From NCBI RefSeq assembly GCF_024169655.1, contig NZ_JALJWV010000001.1, positions 5,001 through 69,000 on the forward strand: a stretch of 64,000 bases of DNA, in the 5' to 3' direction. The translations under genes and the position numbers were made by a program. Below, in pieces: positions 26,123 through 35,781 of the stretch; positions within the stretch are counted from its first letter, which is position 1; each line of letters opens with the position of its first letter. Source of the stretch: Pseudomonas marginalis. Its GTDB lineage: Bacteria > Pseudomonadota > Gammaproteobacteria > Pseudomonadales > Pseudomonadaceae. The notes under the pieces are model-generated. The model ran no database searches. It worked only from the letters and a program-made list of their open reading frames with translations, and was not told where the DNA came from.

Positions 26123-29100
26123 ATGTGGTGGAACAACCTTAAGGCACGGCCAGCAACAACCAATGCCAGCACCCTGGCGACGCCGATGATTATGTCGCTG
26201 GAACCGCGCATGCTGTTCGACGGCGCAGTGGCCACCACCGTGGCCGATGCTGCCCTGGCTGACAGCCATGCCACCGCAGAAGCGGCCAAGGCGCCGACCA
26301 CCGAACACGCCGCCACCGGCAGCGAAAGCCACCCGCAGTCCGACGCGCCCGCCACCCCCGCACCGGTTGCCGTGCCGGGGCAGACCGTGGTGTTTGTCGA
26401 TGCCCGCGTAAAGGACTCCGCCGATCTGCTCAAAGGCGTCGCCCCCGGCACCCAAGTGGTGCAACTGGATGCGAGCAAGGACGGCCTGCAGCAGATCGCC
26501 GATTACCTGGGCAGCCATCAGGGCGTCAGCTCGGTGCAGATCATCGCCCACGGCAATGCCGGTGATCTGTGGCTGGGCAATACCTATTTGTCCGCCGACA
26601 ACGTTGCGGCCCGCAGCGAAGTGCTGGCGCAGATCGGCCAGGACATGAACGTGGGCGGCGATATCCTGATCTACGCCTGCAACACCGCTGCCGGCGACAA
26701 GGGCATTAACTTTGTCGACTCGCTGGCGCAACTGACCGGACGCGATATTGCCGCGTCCACCGACCGCACCGGCCTGGGCGGCGACTGGACCCTGGAAATC
26801 GCCACCGGCTCCATCGAAAGCCATACCGCGTTGTCGTACCAGGCGATGTCGGCGTATCAGTACGGCCTGGCGACCATTACCGTGACCAGCAACGCTGACA
26901 GTGGCGTCGGTTCACTGCGCTCGGCCCTGAGCAGCGCGGTGGCGGGTGATATCGTCACCTTCAACACCAGCATGACGGTCAACCTGAATTCACAACTGGT
27001 CATCAGCAAGAACCTGACCGTCGAAGGCGACCTGAACCTCGATGGCGTTGCTGATGTGACCCTCAGCGGGCAATACAAGACCCAGGTGCTCAAGGTTAAC
27101 AGCGGTGTAACCGCGACCCTGGACGGCTTGGTCATCACCCAGGGCCTGGCGGTTGGCAACGGTGCCCAGGCGGGTACCGACGGTACCGCGGCGATGGGCG
27201 GTGGTATCGTCAACTTCGGTACCCTGACCTTGAATAACGTCACGGTGACCAGCAACGCGGCCTCGGGCGGCGGCGGTGGCGGTGGCGTCGTTGCACCTTA
27301 CGTCGGCGGTTATGTCGGTGGCGGCGGCGGCGGCGGCGGTGCCCTTGGCGGGCAAAATGGCGGCCATGGTGGTATCGCCGGCACTGGTTCAGGGGCTTTT
27401 TACGCCGGTACCGCCGGTAGTGCCAACACGGGTGGTACCGGTGGTACCTATAACCTCAACTACATGGGCGGCAAGGGCGGCAGCAGCGTCGGCGGCGCGG
27501 GTGGTATCGGTAGCTTCAACTACAGTAACGGCGGCGCTGGCGGCACGGCGAACAATGGCACTATCTCCATCGGCGGCGGCGGCGGCGGCTCCGGTTGGGA
27601 CCGGCCGGGTCGGGCCGGTGCATCGGCCAGTGGCGGTATCTATAACGGCAGCACTGGCACCCTGACCGTTGTCGGCACCTCAGTGATTTCCAATAACCTC
27701 GGTGCCGGCGGTGGTGGCGGTGGTGGCGGCGGCCAGGGCGGTTCCGTCGACTCCGGTGGCGCGGCCGGCAAAGGCGTCGGTGCGATCTGGAACAAAGGCA
27801 CGTTGTTGATGACCGCCGCCAACTTCGCGGCGATGACCGGCAACGCCGGCGGCAGCGGCTCGGGTGGTTCGGCACTGGGTGGCGGCAGTACGGGCGCTGC
27901 TCTGGCGTCGGTAAACAATATCTTCAACGACGGCGGCACGCTCAACACCGCTTATGTACCGCCACCGACCGCGACCATCTTGGTCGGCAATGCCTCGCAG
28001 CATATTGGCAGCACGTCGCAGGTGACCATTACCTTCAACCAGGCCGTGACCGGCTTTACCAGCGCCGATCTGACGATCAGCAACGGTACCCTGGGCACCC
28101 TGACTACCAGCGACAACATCACCTACACCGCGACCTTTACGCCGAACGCGAGCGTGACCAGCGCCACCAACCAGATTGTCCTCGACAATACCGGCGTCAC
28201 CGGCACATCGACGGGGACACCGGGGACCGGCACCTCCTCGTCCAACAACTTCACCATCGATACCGTGCGTCCGAGCGCGACTGTCTCGGTGGTCGCGCCG
28301 ACGCTGAACACCACGGTCAACTCGACGGTGAACATTACCTTCAGCGAGGCGGTAAGCGGTTTCAGCCTTACTGACATGTCGGCGTCCAACGGCACCCTGA
28401 GCAGCCTGAGCACCAGCGACAATATCCACTGGACCGCGACCCTGACGCCGACTGCCGGCAATACCAGCAGCGGCAACGTCATCACCCTGGATAACACCCT
28501 CTATACCGATGCCGCGACCAACGCCGGTACCGGCACGACCACGTCCAACACCTATGCGGTCGACACGGTGCGGCCGACCGCGACCATCGTGGTGTCCGAT
28601 ACCGCACTGAACATCAGCGGTAACACGTCCCTGGTGACCATCACCTTCAGCGAGGCGGTCAGCGGGCTCACCGCCGGCGCCTTCACGGTCGCCGACGGTG
28701 CCCTGAGCGGCTTGGGCAGCAGCGACGGCGGTATCACCTGGACCGCAACCCTGACAGCGACCGCCGGGGTCACCCGTACCGGCGATGTCATCGCACTGAA
28801 CAACACCCTGGTCAGTGATGGCGCGGGCAACGCCGGCAGTGGCACCACCAACTCCAACACCTATGCCGTCGATACCCAGCGGCCGAACGCGACTGTCGTG
28901 TTCGCCAACAGCAACCTGGGCATCGGCCAGACCTCGCTGGTGACCATCACCTTCAGCGAAGCCGTGACTGATTTAACCAACGCGGACCTGACGGTTAGTA
29001 GTGGCACCCTGAGCGGGGTGCAGAGCACCGACGGTGGCGTGACCTGGACCGCGACCTTCACCCCGACAGCGAGTACCGTCAGCGCGAGCAACCACATCAC

Positions 29101-32100
29101 CCTGGACAACACCGGGGTCCAGGACATGGGGGGTAACGCCGGCAGCGGCACCACCACGTCGAACAACGTCGTCATCGACGGCGTGCGCCCGACCGCCACG
29201 GTGGTGGTCGCCAACAGCACATTGGCGATAGGCCAGACCTCGCAGGTCACGGTGACCTTCAGTGAAGCTGTCGTCGGTTTCACCAACGCCGACCTGACCA
29301 TCGCCAACGGTACGCTGAGTGCGGTGAGCAGCAGTGACGGCGGTATCACCTGGCACGCGACCTTCACCCCAACGGCTAACATCACCAATACGTCCAACCT
29401 GATTACCCTGGACAACACCGCCTACAGCGACACCAGCGGCAACATCGGCACCGGCACCACCGACTCCAATAACTACGTCATCGACACCGTGCGCCCCACC
29501 GCGACCATCGTGGTCGCCGACCCGGCGCTGACCGCGGGCGAAACGTCGCTGGTGACGATCACCTTCACCGAAGCGGTGACCGGTTTCACCCTGGCCGACC
29601 TGAGCGCGAGCCACGGTACCCTGAGCGGGCTGAGCACCAGTGACGGCGGCATCACCTGGACCGCGACCTTCACCCCTGGGACGAACACCAACAGCGCAAG
29701 CAACATCATCACCCTGGCCAACACCGGCATCGCCGACCTGTCCGGCAACGCGGGCACGGGCACCACCAACTCGGCGAATTTCACCATCGATACGGTGTTG
29801 CCCTCGGCGACCATCGTGGTGGCCAACCCGTCGCTGAGAATCGGCGGTTCCTCCCTGGTGACGATTACGTTCAACGAGGCCGTGACCGGCTTCAGCAATG
29901 CCGACCTGACGATTACCAACGGCACCTTGGACGCGGTCACGAGCAGCGACGGCGGCATTACCTGGACCGCGACGTTCACCCCGAGCAGCGCGCTCAGCGA
30001 CGCCACCAACCAGATCACCCTGGACAACAGCGGCGTCCAGGCGGCGGTGTCGGGTAATGTCGGCGTCGGCACCAGCAATTCCAATAACTACGCCATCGAC
30101 ACCCAACGTCCGACCGCGACGGTGGTGGTGAACAACGACCACCTGGGGATCGGCGGCTCGTCGCTGGTGACCATCACTTTCAGCGAAGCAGTGACCGGGT
30201 TCAGCCTGGCCGATCTGACCACTGACAACGGCACCCTGAGCAGCCTGAGCACCAGCGACAACATCACCTATACCGCGACGTTGACGCCTGTGGCAGGCAT
30301 CTCTCAGAACAACAATCACATTGTCCTGGACAACACCGGCGTGGTCGACGGCGTCGGTAATGTCGGGTCCGGCACCACGTTGTCCAACGCCTATGCGATC
30401 GACAGCGTGCGGCCAACGGCGACCATCGTGATGGCCGACCCTGTATTGAGTGCTGGCGAGACCACGTTGGTCACGGTCACGTTCTCGGAAGCCGTCAGCG
30501 GTTTTGACAACAGCGACCTGAGCGTGCTCAACGGCACCTTCTCGGCAGTCAGCAGCGCGGATGGCGGCATCACCTGGACGGCGACTTTCACACCGACCGG
30601 CAACGTCCGCGACACCACCAACCTGATCAGCCTGAACAACGCCGGCTACACCGACCTGGCCGGCAACGCCGGCAGCGGTGTCACTAACTCAGGCAACTTC
30701 ACCATCGACACGGTGCGGCCAACCGCAACTATCGTCGTCGCGGACAATGCCCTGAAAATCGGCGACACCTCGCCGGTCACCATTACCTTCTCCGAAGCGG
30801 TCAGCGGTTTTACCAACGCCGACCTGACGATCACCAACGGCACGCTGACCTCCGTCAGCAGCAACGACGGCGGCATCACCTGGACGGCGACTTTCACGCC
30901 GAGCAGCGCGATCAGCGACACCAGCAACCTGATCACCCTGGACAACAGCGGCGTACAAAACGGCTCTGGCAACAGCGGCAGCGGCACCACCGCTTCCAAC
31001 AACTACGCCGTCGACACCGTGCGCCCTACGGCCACCGTCGTGGTCGCGAATCCGGCCCTCGGCGTGGGTGGCAGCTCAGCGGTGGTCATCACCTTCTCGG
31101 AGGCGGTGAACGGGTTCAGCAACGCTGATTTGACGGTCAACAACGGCACCTTGAGCGCCGTAAGCAGCGCAGACGGCGGCGTGACCTGGACCGCGACGTT
31201 CACCCCGACGTCCGGCATTACCGACGCGAGCAACGTGATCACCCTGGACAACACCGGCGTCGCCGACCTGGCGGGCAACGGCGGCAGCGGCACCACCGAT
31301 TCCAACAACTACGCCATCGACAACCAGCGGCCGACGGCGACCATCGTGATGGCCGACCCTGTATTGAGTGCCGGCGAAACCTCCTTGGTCACGGTCACGT
31401 TCTCGGAAGCCGTCAGCGGTTTTGACAACAGCGACCTGAACGTCGCCCATGGCACCCTGAGCGCGGTCAGCAGCAACGACGGCGGCGTCACCTGGACGGC
31501 CTTCTTCACGCCTGCGGCGGGCATCCGCGCCGCCAGCAACGTGATCACCCTGGCCAATACCGGCATTGCCGACCTGGCGGGCAACGCCGGGGCGGGAACG
31601 ACCGACTCGGCCAACTACAGCATCGACACCGTGCTGCCGACGGCGTCCATCGTGGTCGGCGACACCGCCCTCAAGGCCGGCGAGACCTCCGCGGTGACCA
31701 TCACCTTCTCCGAGGCCGTCAGCGGTTTCACCCTGGCCGACCTGAGCGTGGCCAACGGCGTGCTGAGCAACCTGGGCTCCAGCGACGGCGGCGTGACCTG
31801 GACCGCGACCCTGACCCCAACGGCCGACGTGACCGACACCAGCAACCTGATCAGCCTGGACAACAGTGGCGTACAAACCGCCGCCGGCAACGCGGGCAGC
31901 GGCAGCACCGACTCCAACAACTATGCGATCGACACCCAGCGCCCGACCGCGACCATTTCGGTGGCCAACGGCAGCCTGGGCATCGGCCAGACCACCACCG
32001 TCACCATCGGCTTCAGCGAGGCCGTCACGGGCTTCACGCTCTCAGACCTGAGCGTGGCCAACGGCGTACTGTCCAACCTGGCCAGCAACGATGGCGGCAA

Positions 32101-33094
32101 AACCTGGACCGCCACCCTGACCCCGACGGCGGCGATTACCGACGCGACCAACCTGATCGTGCTGGATGCCAGCCAGGTCAGCGATGCCGCCGGTAACGCC
32201 GGCAGCGGCATTGCGATCTCGAACAACTTCGTGATCGATGGCGAACGCCCGACGGCGACCATCAGCATTGGCAACCCGAACCTGACCGTCGGCCAGACCA
32301 CCACCGTCACGTTTACCTTCAGTGAGAAAGTCAGCGGCTTCACGCTGGATGACCTCAGCGTGGCCAACGGCACCTTGTCCAACCTGGCCAGCAACGACGG
32401 CGGCCAGACCTGGACCGCGACCCTCACGCCGACGGCCAACCTTAACGCCCCGAACAACTTCATCACCCTCGATAACGGCCTGGTGAGTGACCTGGCGGGC
32501 AACGCTGGCAGCGGTCATGCCAATTCCAACAACTATGGGATCAACACCATTGCCCTGACCGGCGACCCGCTGTTCCGCGTCACCGACCCGGCACCGCCAG
32601 CCGGCGCGCCGGATGTGCCGCTGCAACCGATCGTGTTTGGCCGGCCCGTGGGCGACCTTGGCTCGCCCATCGGCTTCCCGGCGTTGTTCGAACAACGTGA
32701 AATGGGCGCGGGCTTGCCGCCTATCGGCAGTATCTTCATTCGTAACGGCGCCTTGGCGCCCAGCTTCATTGCCCAGGTGTTCAACAGCGACAGCGGCGGG
32801 GATGGCAGCGCACAGGGCTTCCTCGGCTTTGGTGGCGGCGATGGCGGGGTGTTTGGTTCAAGCACCTTGTCGGGGTTGTTCAACCGTGAGAGCAGCGGCG
32901 GGGACAGTGGCCTCAAGGCGTTCGACAGCCGAGCGATCCAGGGCGGCGGTGACGCGGCCCAAGGCCTGCGGGGCGTGTTCGGCGCCCCGACCCTGGGCCA
33001 GCAATTGCAGCAGATCAAAGACGTGGAACAGCGCCAGGTGATGGACCTGGCGCAGGCATTGCAACAGGTCGGCATCAGCGAAATGCAGGCCTGA
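26123..33094 (+). CDS. Giant LEPR/DUF4347 repeat surface protein (adhesin candidate)
   Basis: This is a 2323-residue protein without a normal Sec signal. A basic N-terminus is followed by LEPRMLFDGA at residues 26-35, a motif typical of very long repetitive bacterial proteins. Next are a DUF4347 domain (about 87-245, with IIAHGNAGDLWLG and IYACNTAAG), a Gly-rich beta-helix-like region (about 245-605), 15 Ig-like repeats of about 102 residues (611-2141), and an acidic Gly/Ser-rich C-terminal tail. The ATG at 26123 has GGTGAG upstream; a TTG start at 26087 is less likely. I infer a secreted or cell-surface adhesin, exported by the neighbouring M50/HlyD/TolC genes and perhaps decorated by the glycosyl- and sulfotransferases. 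Confidence 0.85.
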   Translation: MWWNNLKARPATTNASTLATPMIMSLEPRMLFDGAVATTVADAALADSHATAEAAKAPTTEHAATGSESHPQSDAPATPAPVAVPGQTVVFVDARVKDSADLLKGVAPGTQVVQLDASKDGLQQIADYLGSHQGVSSVQIIAHGNAGDLWLGNTYLSADNVAARSEVLAQIGQDMNVGGDILIYACNTAAGDKGINFVDSLAQLTGRDIAASTDRTGLGGDWTLEIATGSIESHTALSYQAMSAYQYGLATITVTSNADSGVGSLRSALSSAVAGDIVTFNTSMTVNLNSQLVISKNLTVEGDLNLDGVADVTLSGQYKTQVLKVNSGVTATLDGLVITQGLAVGNGAQAGTDGTAAMGGGIVNFGTLTLNNVTVTSNAASGGGGGGGVVAPYVGGYVGGGGGGGGALGGQNGGHGGIAGTGSGAFYAGTAGSANTGGTGGTYNLNYMGGKGGSSVGGAGGIGSFNYSNGGAGGTANNGTISIGGGGGGSGWDRPGRAGASASGGIYNGSTGTLTVVGTSVISNNLGAGGGGGGGGGQGGSVDSGGAAGKGVGAIWNKGTLLMTAANFAAMTGNAGGSGSGGSALGGGSTGAALASVNNIFNDGGTLNTAYVPPPTATILVGNASQHIGSTSQVTITFNQAVTGFTSADLTISNGTLGTLTTSDNITYTATFTPNASVTSATNQIVLDNTGVTGTSTGTPGTGTSSSNNFTIDTVRPSATVSVVAPTLNTTVNSTVNITFSEAVSGFSLTDMSASNGTLSSLSTSDNIHWTATLTPTAGNTSSGNVITLDNTLYTDAATNAGTGTTTSNTYAVDTVRPTATIVVSDTALNISGNTSLVTITFSEAVSGLTAGAFTVADGALSGLGSSDGGITWTATLTATAGVTRTGDVIALNNTLVSDGAGNAGSGTTNSNTYAVDTQRPNATVVFANSNLGIGQTSLVTITFSEAVTDLTNADLTVSSGTLSGVQSTDGGVTWTATFTPTASTVSASNHITLDNTGVQDMGGNAGSGTTTSNNVVIDGVRPTATVVVANSTLAIGQTSQVTVTFSEAVVGFTNADLTIANGTLSAVSSSDGGITWHATFTPTANITNTSNLITLDNTAYSDTSGNIGTGTTDSNNYVIDTVRPTATIVVADPALTAGETSLVTITFTEAVTGFTLADLSASHGTLSGLSTSDGGITWTATFTPGTNTNSASNIITLANTGIADLSGNAGTGTTNSANFTIDTVLPSATIVVANPSLRIGGSSLVTITFNEAVTGFSNADLTITNGTLDAVTSSDGGITWTATFTPSSALSDATNQITLDNSGVQAAVSGNVGVGTSNSNNYAIDTQRPTATVVVNNDHLGIGGSSLVTITFSEAVTGFSLADLTTDNGTLSSLSTSDNITYTATLTPVAGISQNNNHIVLDNTGVVDGVGNVGSGTTLSNAYAIDSVRPTATIVMADPVLSAGETTLVTVTFSEAVSGFDNSDLSVLNGTFSAVSSADGGITWTATFTPTGNVRDTTNLISLNNAGYTDLAGNAGSGVTNSGNFTIDTVRPTATIVVADNALKIGDTSPVTITFSEAVSGFTNADLTITNGTLTSVSSNDGGITWTATFTPSSAISDTSNLITLDNSGVQNGSGNSGSGTTASNNYAVDTVRPTATVVVANPALGVGGSSAVVITFSEAVNGFSNADLTVNNGTLSAVSSADGGVTWTATFTPTSGITDASNVITLDNTGVADLAGNGGSGTTDSNNYAIDNQRPTATIVMADPVLSAGETSLVTVTFSEAVSGFDNSDLNVAHGTLSAVSSNDGGVTWTAFFTPAAGIRAASNVITLANTGIADLAGNAGAGTTDSANYSIDTVLPTASIVVGDTALKAGETSAVTITFSEAVSGFTLADLSVANGVLSNLGSSDGGVTWTATLTPTADVTDTSNLISLDNSGVQTAAGNAGSGSTDSNNYAIDTQRPTATISVANGSLGIGQTTTVTIGFSEAVTGFTLSDLSVANGVLSNLASNDGGKTWTATLTPTAAITDATNLIVLDASQVSDAAGNAGSGIAISNNFVIDGERPTATISIGNPNLTVGQTTTVTFTFSEKVSGFTLDDLSVANGTLSNLASNDGGQTWTATLTPTANLNAPNNFITLDNGLVSDLAGNAGSGHANSNNYGINTIALTGDPLFRVTDPAPPAGAPDVPLQPIVFGRPVGDLGSPIGFPALFEQREMGAGLPPIGSIFIRNGALAPSFIAQVFNSDSGGDGSAQGFLGFGGGDGGVFGSSTLSGLFNRESSGGDSGLKAFDSRAIQGGGDAAQGLRGVFGAPTLGQQLQQIKDVEQRQVMDLAQALQQVGISEMQA
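27957..32548 (+). repeat. 15 tandem Ig-like repeats, about 306 bp each
   Basis: Each unit begins near RPTATIVVA, has a central VTITFSEAVSGF and DGGITWTATFTP, and ends near NLITLDNTGV..GNAGSGTT. I count 15 starts. Most units differ at many positions, but units 9 (about 30410) and 12 (about 31330) are nearly identical over about 100 bases, which suggests recent gene conversion or duplication. Confidence 0.88.
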
Positions 33095-33134
33095 CACACT
33101 TAAATCAAGGCGCAGTAACAGGGGCAGTCCACGG

Positions 33135-34649
33135 ATGAAAACAGTTCATAAGTTGTTCGGCGCCAGCCTGCTGGCGTTGGCGATCAGCGGTTGTGCGGTC
33201 ACCAGCGAGCCGATTGAGCGCAGTGTCAGCGAGCAGCGCGCCCGCAGCGACCTGCACGGTATGTACAAGGATCAGGAGCCATTGAGCGGCCCGTTGACAC
33301 TGCACGAGGCCATGGCCCGGGCGGTGAAATACAACCTCGAAGGGCGTTTGAAGATCATGGAGGAGGCCCTGGCCAAGCGCCAACTCGACCTCGCCAGTTT
33401 CGACATGCTGCCGCGCATGGCGTTGTCCGCCGGTTACGCCGGGCGTAACAACACCAACGCCTCCAGCAGCCAGAGCGTGCGCACCGGCACCCAGTCCCTG
33501 GAACCGTCGACGTCCCAGGACCGCGACCGTCGCGTGGCCGACCTGACTATGGTGTGGAACGTGCTCGACTTTGGCGTCAGCTACATCAGCGCCAAACAGC
33601 AAGGCGACCAGCGCCTGATCGTCCAGGAGCGGCGCCGCAAGGTGATCAACACCATCGTTCAGGACGTGCGCTCGGCCTATTGGCGGGCGGTCGCGGCCGA
33701 ACGCCTGCTGACCCAGATCGACAGCCTGATGGCGCGGGTCGACCAGGCCCAGACCAACAGCCAAAGCATGAGCGAGCAACGCATCGGCGACCCGATCCAG
33801 GCCCTGGGCTACCAGCGCTCGCTGATCGAAGCCACGCGCCAATTGCAGGAACAGCGCCGCGCGCTCTCCCTGGCCAAGACCGAACTGTCGACCCTGATCA
33901 ACCTGCCCATGGGCACCGACCTCAAACTGGCCACGCCGGACGACTACACCGTGCCGCAGCTCAAGGTCAACTTCGCCAGCCTGGAACAGGAAGCCCTGGC
34001 CAACCGGCCTGAACTGCGCGAGCAGGACTACCAGACCCGCATCAGCGCCGCCGAAACCCGCAAGGCCATGCTGCGTCTGCTGCCGGGCCTGGAATTCTCG
34101 GCCGGCGGGCATTACGACAGCAACTCGTTCCTGGTGGACAACCGCTGGGCCGACTACGGCGCCAAGGTCACCTGGAACCTGTTCAACGTGCTCTCCGCGC
34201 CGGCGGCCATCGACGTCGCCAAGGCTGGCGAAGAAGTTGCCACCGCACGGCGTCAGGCCATGTCCATCGCGGTGCTGGCGCAACTCTACGTCGCCAACGC
34301 GAACTTCCAGGACGCCGTGCGCCAGTTCAAGACCAACGAACAACTGGCCGACATCGACGGGCAGATCCTCACCCAACTGCGCAACCGTCACCAAGCTGCG
34401 GGCCTGGGCGAACTGGACCTGATCCAGGGCGAACTCAATACCCTGCAAGCCGACCTGCGCCGCGACCTGGCCTACGCCGACCTGCGCAACGCCTACGGCC
34501 AGATCTTCGCCAGCGCCGGGCTCGACCCGCTGCCGGAGCAGGTCGATTCCGACCGCGTGCAGTCCATCGCTACCGCGCTGGCTGGCCGCGAATCGGCGTG
34601 GGCCGCCGGCAACATCGCCGCCCCGGTGCCCCGTGCCGTCGCCAAGTAA
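33135..34649 (+). CDS. TolC-family outer-membrane factor lipoprotein
   Basis: This 504-residue protein has a lipoprotein signal (lipobox AISGC, Cys20) and the repeated long helices of the outer-membrane efflux family. These include LHEAMARAVKYNLEGRLKI, then QRSLIEATRQLQEQRRALSLAKTEL, and in the second half QAAGLGELDLIQGELNTLQADL. It follows the giant gene by 40 bases and would supply the outer-membrane exit duct for the M50/HlyD exporter. Its end overlaps the APS kinase gene. Confidence 0.88.
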   Translation: MKTVHKLFGASLLALAISGCAVTSEPIERSVSEQRARSDLHGMYKDQEPLSGPLTLHEAMARAVKYNLEGRLKIMEEALAKRQLDLASFDMLPRMALSAGYAGRNNTNASSSQSVRTGTQSLEPSTSQDRDRRVADLTMVWNVLDFGVSYISAKQQGDQRLIVQERRRKVINTIVQDVRSAYWRAVAAERLLTQIDSLMARVDQAQTNSQSMSEQRIGDPIQALGYQRSLIEATRQLQEQRRALSLAKTELSTLINLPMGTDLKLATPDDYTVPQLKVNFASLEQEALANRPELREQDYQTRISAAETRKAMLRLLPGLEFSAGGHYDSNSFLVDNRWADYGAKVTWNLFNVLSAPAAIDVAKAGEEVATARRQAMSIAVLAQLYVANANFQDAVRQFKTNEQLADIDGQILTQLRNRHQAAGLGELDLIQGELNTLQADLRRDLAYADLRNAYGQIFASAGLDPLPEQVDSDRVQSIATALAGRESAWAAGNIAAPVPRAVAK

Positions 34650-35220
34650 CCTGGTGGCACCGACCGCGAGCATCACGCGTGATCAGCGTGAGGCTCGCAA
34701 CGGTCATCGCGGCGTGGCGATCCTGCTGACCGGCTTGCCCGCGTCGGGTAAATCGACCCTGGCCCAGGGGCTGCAGGCTGCGTTGTTCGAACAAGGCCGA
34801 CACAGCATCGTGCTCGACGGCGATGCCTTGCGCGGCGGCTTGAACAAAGACCTGGGGTTTGCCGACAGCGACCGCCTGGAAAACATCCGCCGCGCCGCCG
34901 AACTGGCGGCGTTGCTGGTGGACAACGGGCAAATCGTGATCCTGGCGCTGATCGCGCCGTTGGTCGAACTACGCACGGTGCTCGCCGACCGCCTGGGCGC
35001 GGACTACCGGGAAGTGTGGTGCAACGCCAGCCTGGACATCTGCGAACGCCGCGACCCCAAAGGCCATTACGCCCGCGCCCGACGCGGCGAACTGCCGGGG
35101 TTCACTGGCATCGGCTCACCCTACGAACCGCCGCCGCAAGCCGCCCTGGTCCTGGAGACCGGCCAGCTCTGCGCGCAGCAATGCGTCGCACAACTGCAGG
35201 CCTGGCTGCAAACCCTCTAG
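34633..35220 (+). CDS. cysC: Adenylylsulfate (APS) kinase, CysC-like
   Basis: This 195-residue kinase has a P-loop GLPASGKST at 34-42, then DGDALRGGLNKDLGF and DRLENIRRAAELAALL, and the FTGIGSPYEPP segment, all typical of CysC. It phosphorylates APS to PAPS, the donor used by sulfotransferases. It starts with GTG inside the TolC-like gene (17-base overlap), so it is translated with that gene and not with a sulfate-assimilation operon. This placement suggests PAPS is made for the island's sulfotransferase. Confidence 0.9.
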   Translation: MPSPSNLVAPTASITRDQREARNGHRGVAILLTGLPASGKSTLAQGLQAALFEQGRHSIVLDGDALRGGLNKDLGFADSDRLENIRRAAELAALLVDNGQIVILALIAPLVELRTVLADRLGADYREVWCNASLDICERRDPKGHYARARRGELPGFTGIGSPYEPPPQAALVLETGQLCAQQCVAQLQAWLQTL

Positions 35221-35285
35221 CGCAAGCTCGCGCCTGCCGTGGGTGAGGGCTAGACTCGGATAAACCCACCTATCCGGAGCTCATC

Positions 35286-35531
35286 ATGCAATCGCCTGAA
35301 CACAGCTTGCCCTCCCTGTTCAAACAACTCGGCCTGGCCGACGACCCGGCCGGCATCGAGCAGTTCATCACCACGCATTCACCGCTCAAGCCGGAGCTGC
35401 AACTGGCCGACGCGTTTTTCTGGACCGATAGCCAGAAGGCGTTTTTGCGTGAGGAAATTCTGGAGGATGCGGATTGGGCTGAAGTGGTGGATGAGTTGAA
35501 CCTGATGTTGCGGCGAGGTCGAGAGGTGTAA
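35286..35531 (+). CDS. DUF2789 family protein
   Basis: This 81-residue protein matches the small DUF2789 family: HSLPSLFKQLGL near the start, IEQFITTHSPL in the middle and WAEVVDELNLMLR at the end. A probable helix-turn-helix-like all-alpha fold is predicted from the pattern. CCGGAGC precedes the ATG by 7-8 bases. Function unknown; it is a conserved Pseudomonas core-type gene and may mark the edge of the accessory island. Confidence 0.85.
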   Translation: MQSPEHSLPSLFKQLGLADDPAGIEQFITTHSPLKPELQLADAFFWTDSQKAFLREEILEDADWAEVVDELNLMLRRGREV

Positions 35532-35583
35532 AAAAATCTTTGCTGAAGCGCGGCAATGTAAAAAAAATGGTGTGCGGTAAAAA

Positions 35584-35616
35584 AACTGGGCTGTAAGCGG
35601 CCCAGTTAATTTTTTC
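35584..35616 (+). terminator. Intrinsic terminator after DUF2789 gene
   Basis: AACTGGGC and GCCCAGTT form an 8-bp stem with an 8-base loop, followed by AATTTTTTC. An A-rich run precedes the stem, so it may also work in the opposite direction. Confidence 0.8.
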
Positions 35617-35781
35617 TGGAAAGCTTCGCACCATGGCAATCGACCTGCGTGCTGGGACGGGTGATACACGAGATTGGGAAATTTCCTATCGACTAAAAGG
35701 AAGTGGATGATAGCGGGCAGAGTGAGGAACCCATATTTACAGGCGTTGACCACTTCTTAGTGAATACAAGGATGTTAAAAA

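Noticed and set aside
28000..32500. Several long open frames on the minus strand through the repeat part of the giant gene.
   Set aside because: They repeat with the Ig-like units, have no ribosome sites or family signatures, and arise from the base pattern of the plus-strand repeats.
27957..32548. Regular repeats that could be mistaken for a CRISPR array.
   Set aside because: Units are about 306 bases, coding and in frame; there are no short repeats with unique spacers.
34633..35220. APS kinase as part of a cysteine-synthesis operon.
   Set aside because: No cysD, cysN or cysH gene is adjacent and the gene overlaps the TolC-like gene of the island.
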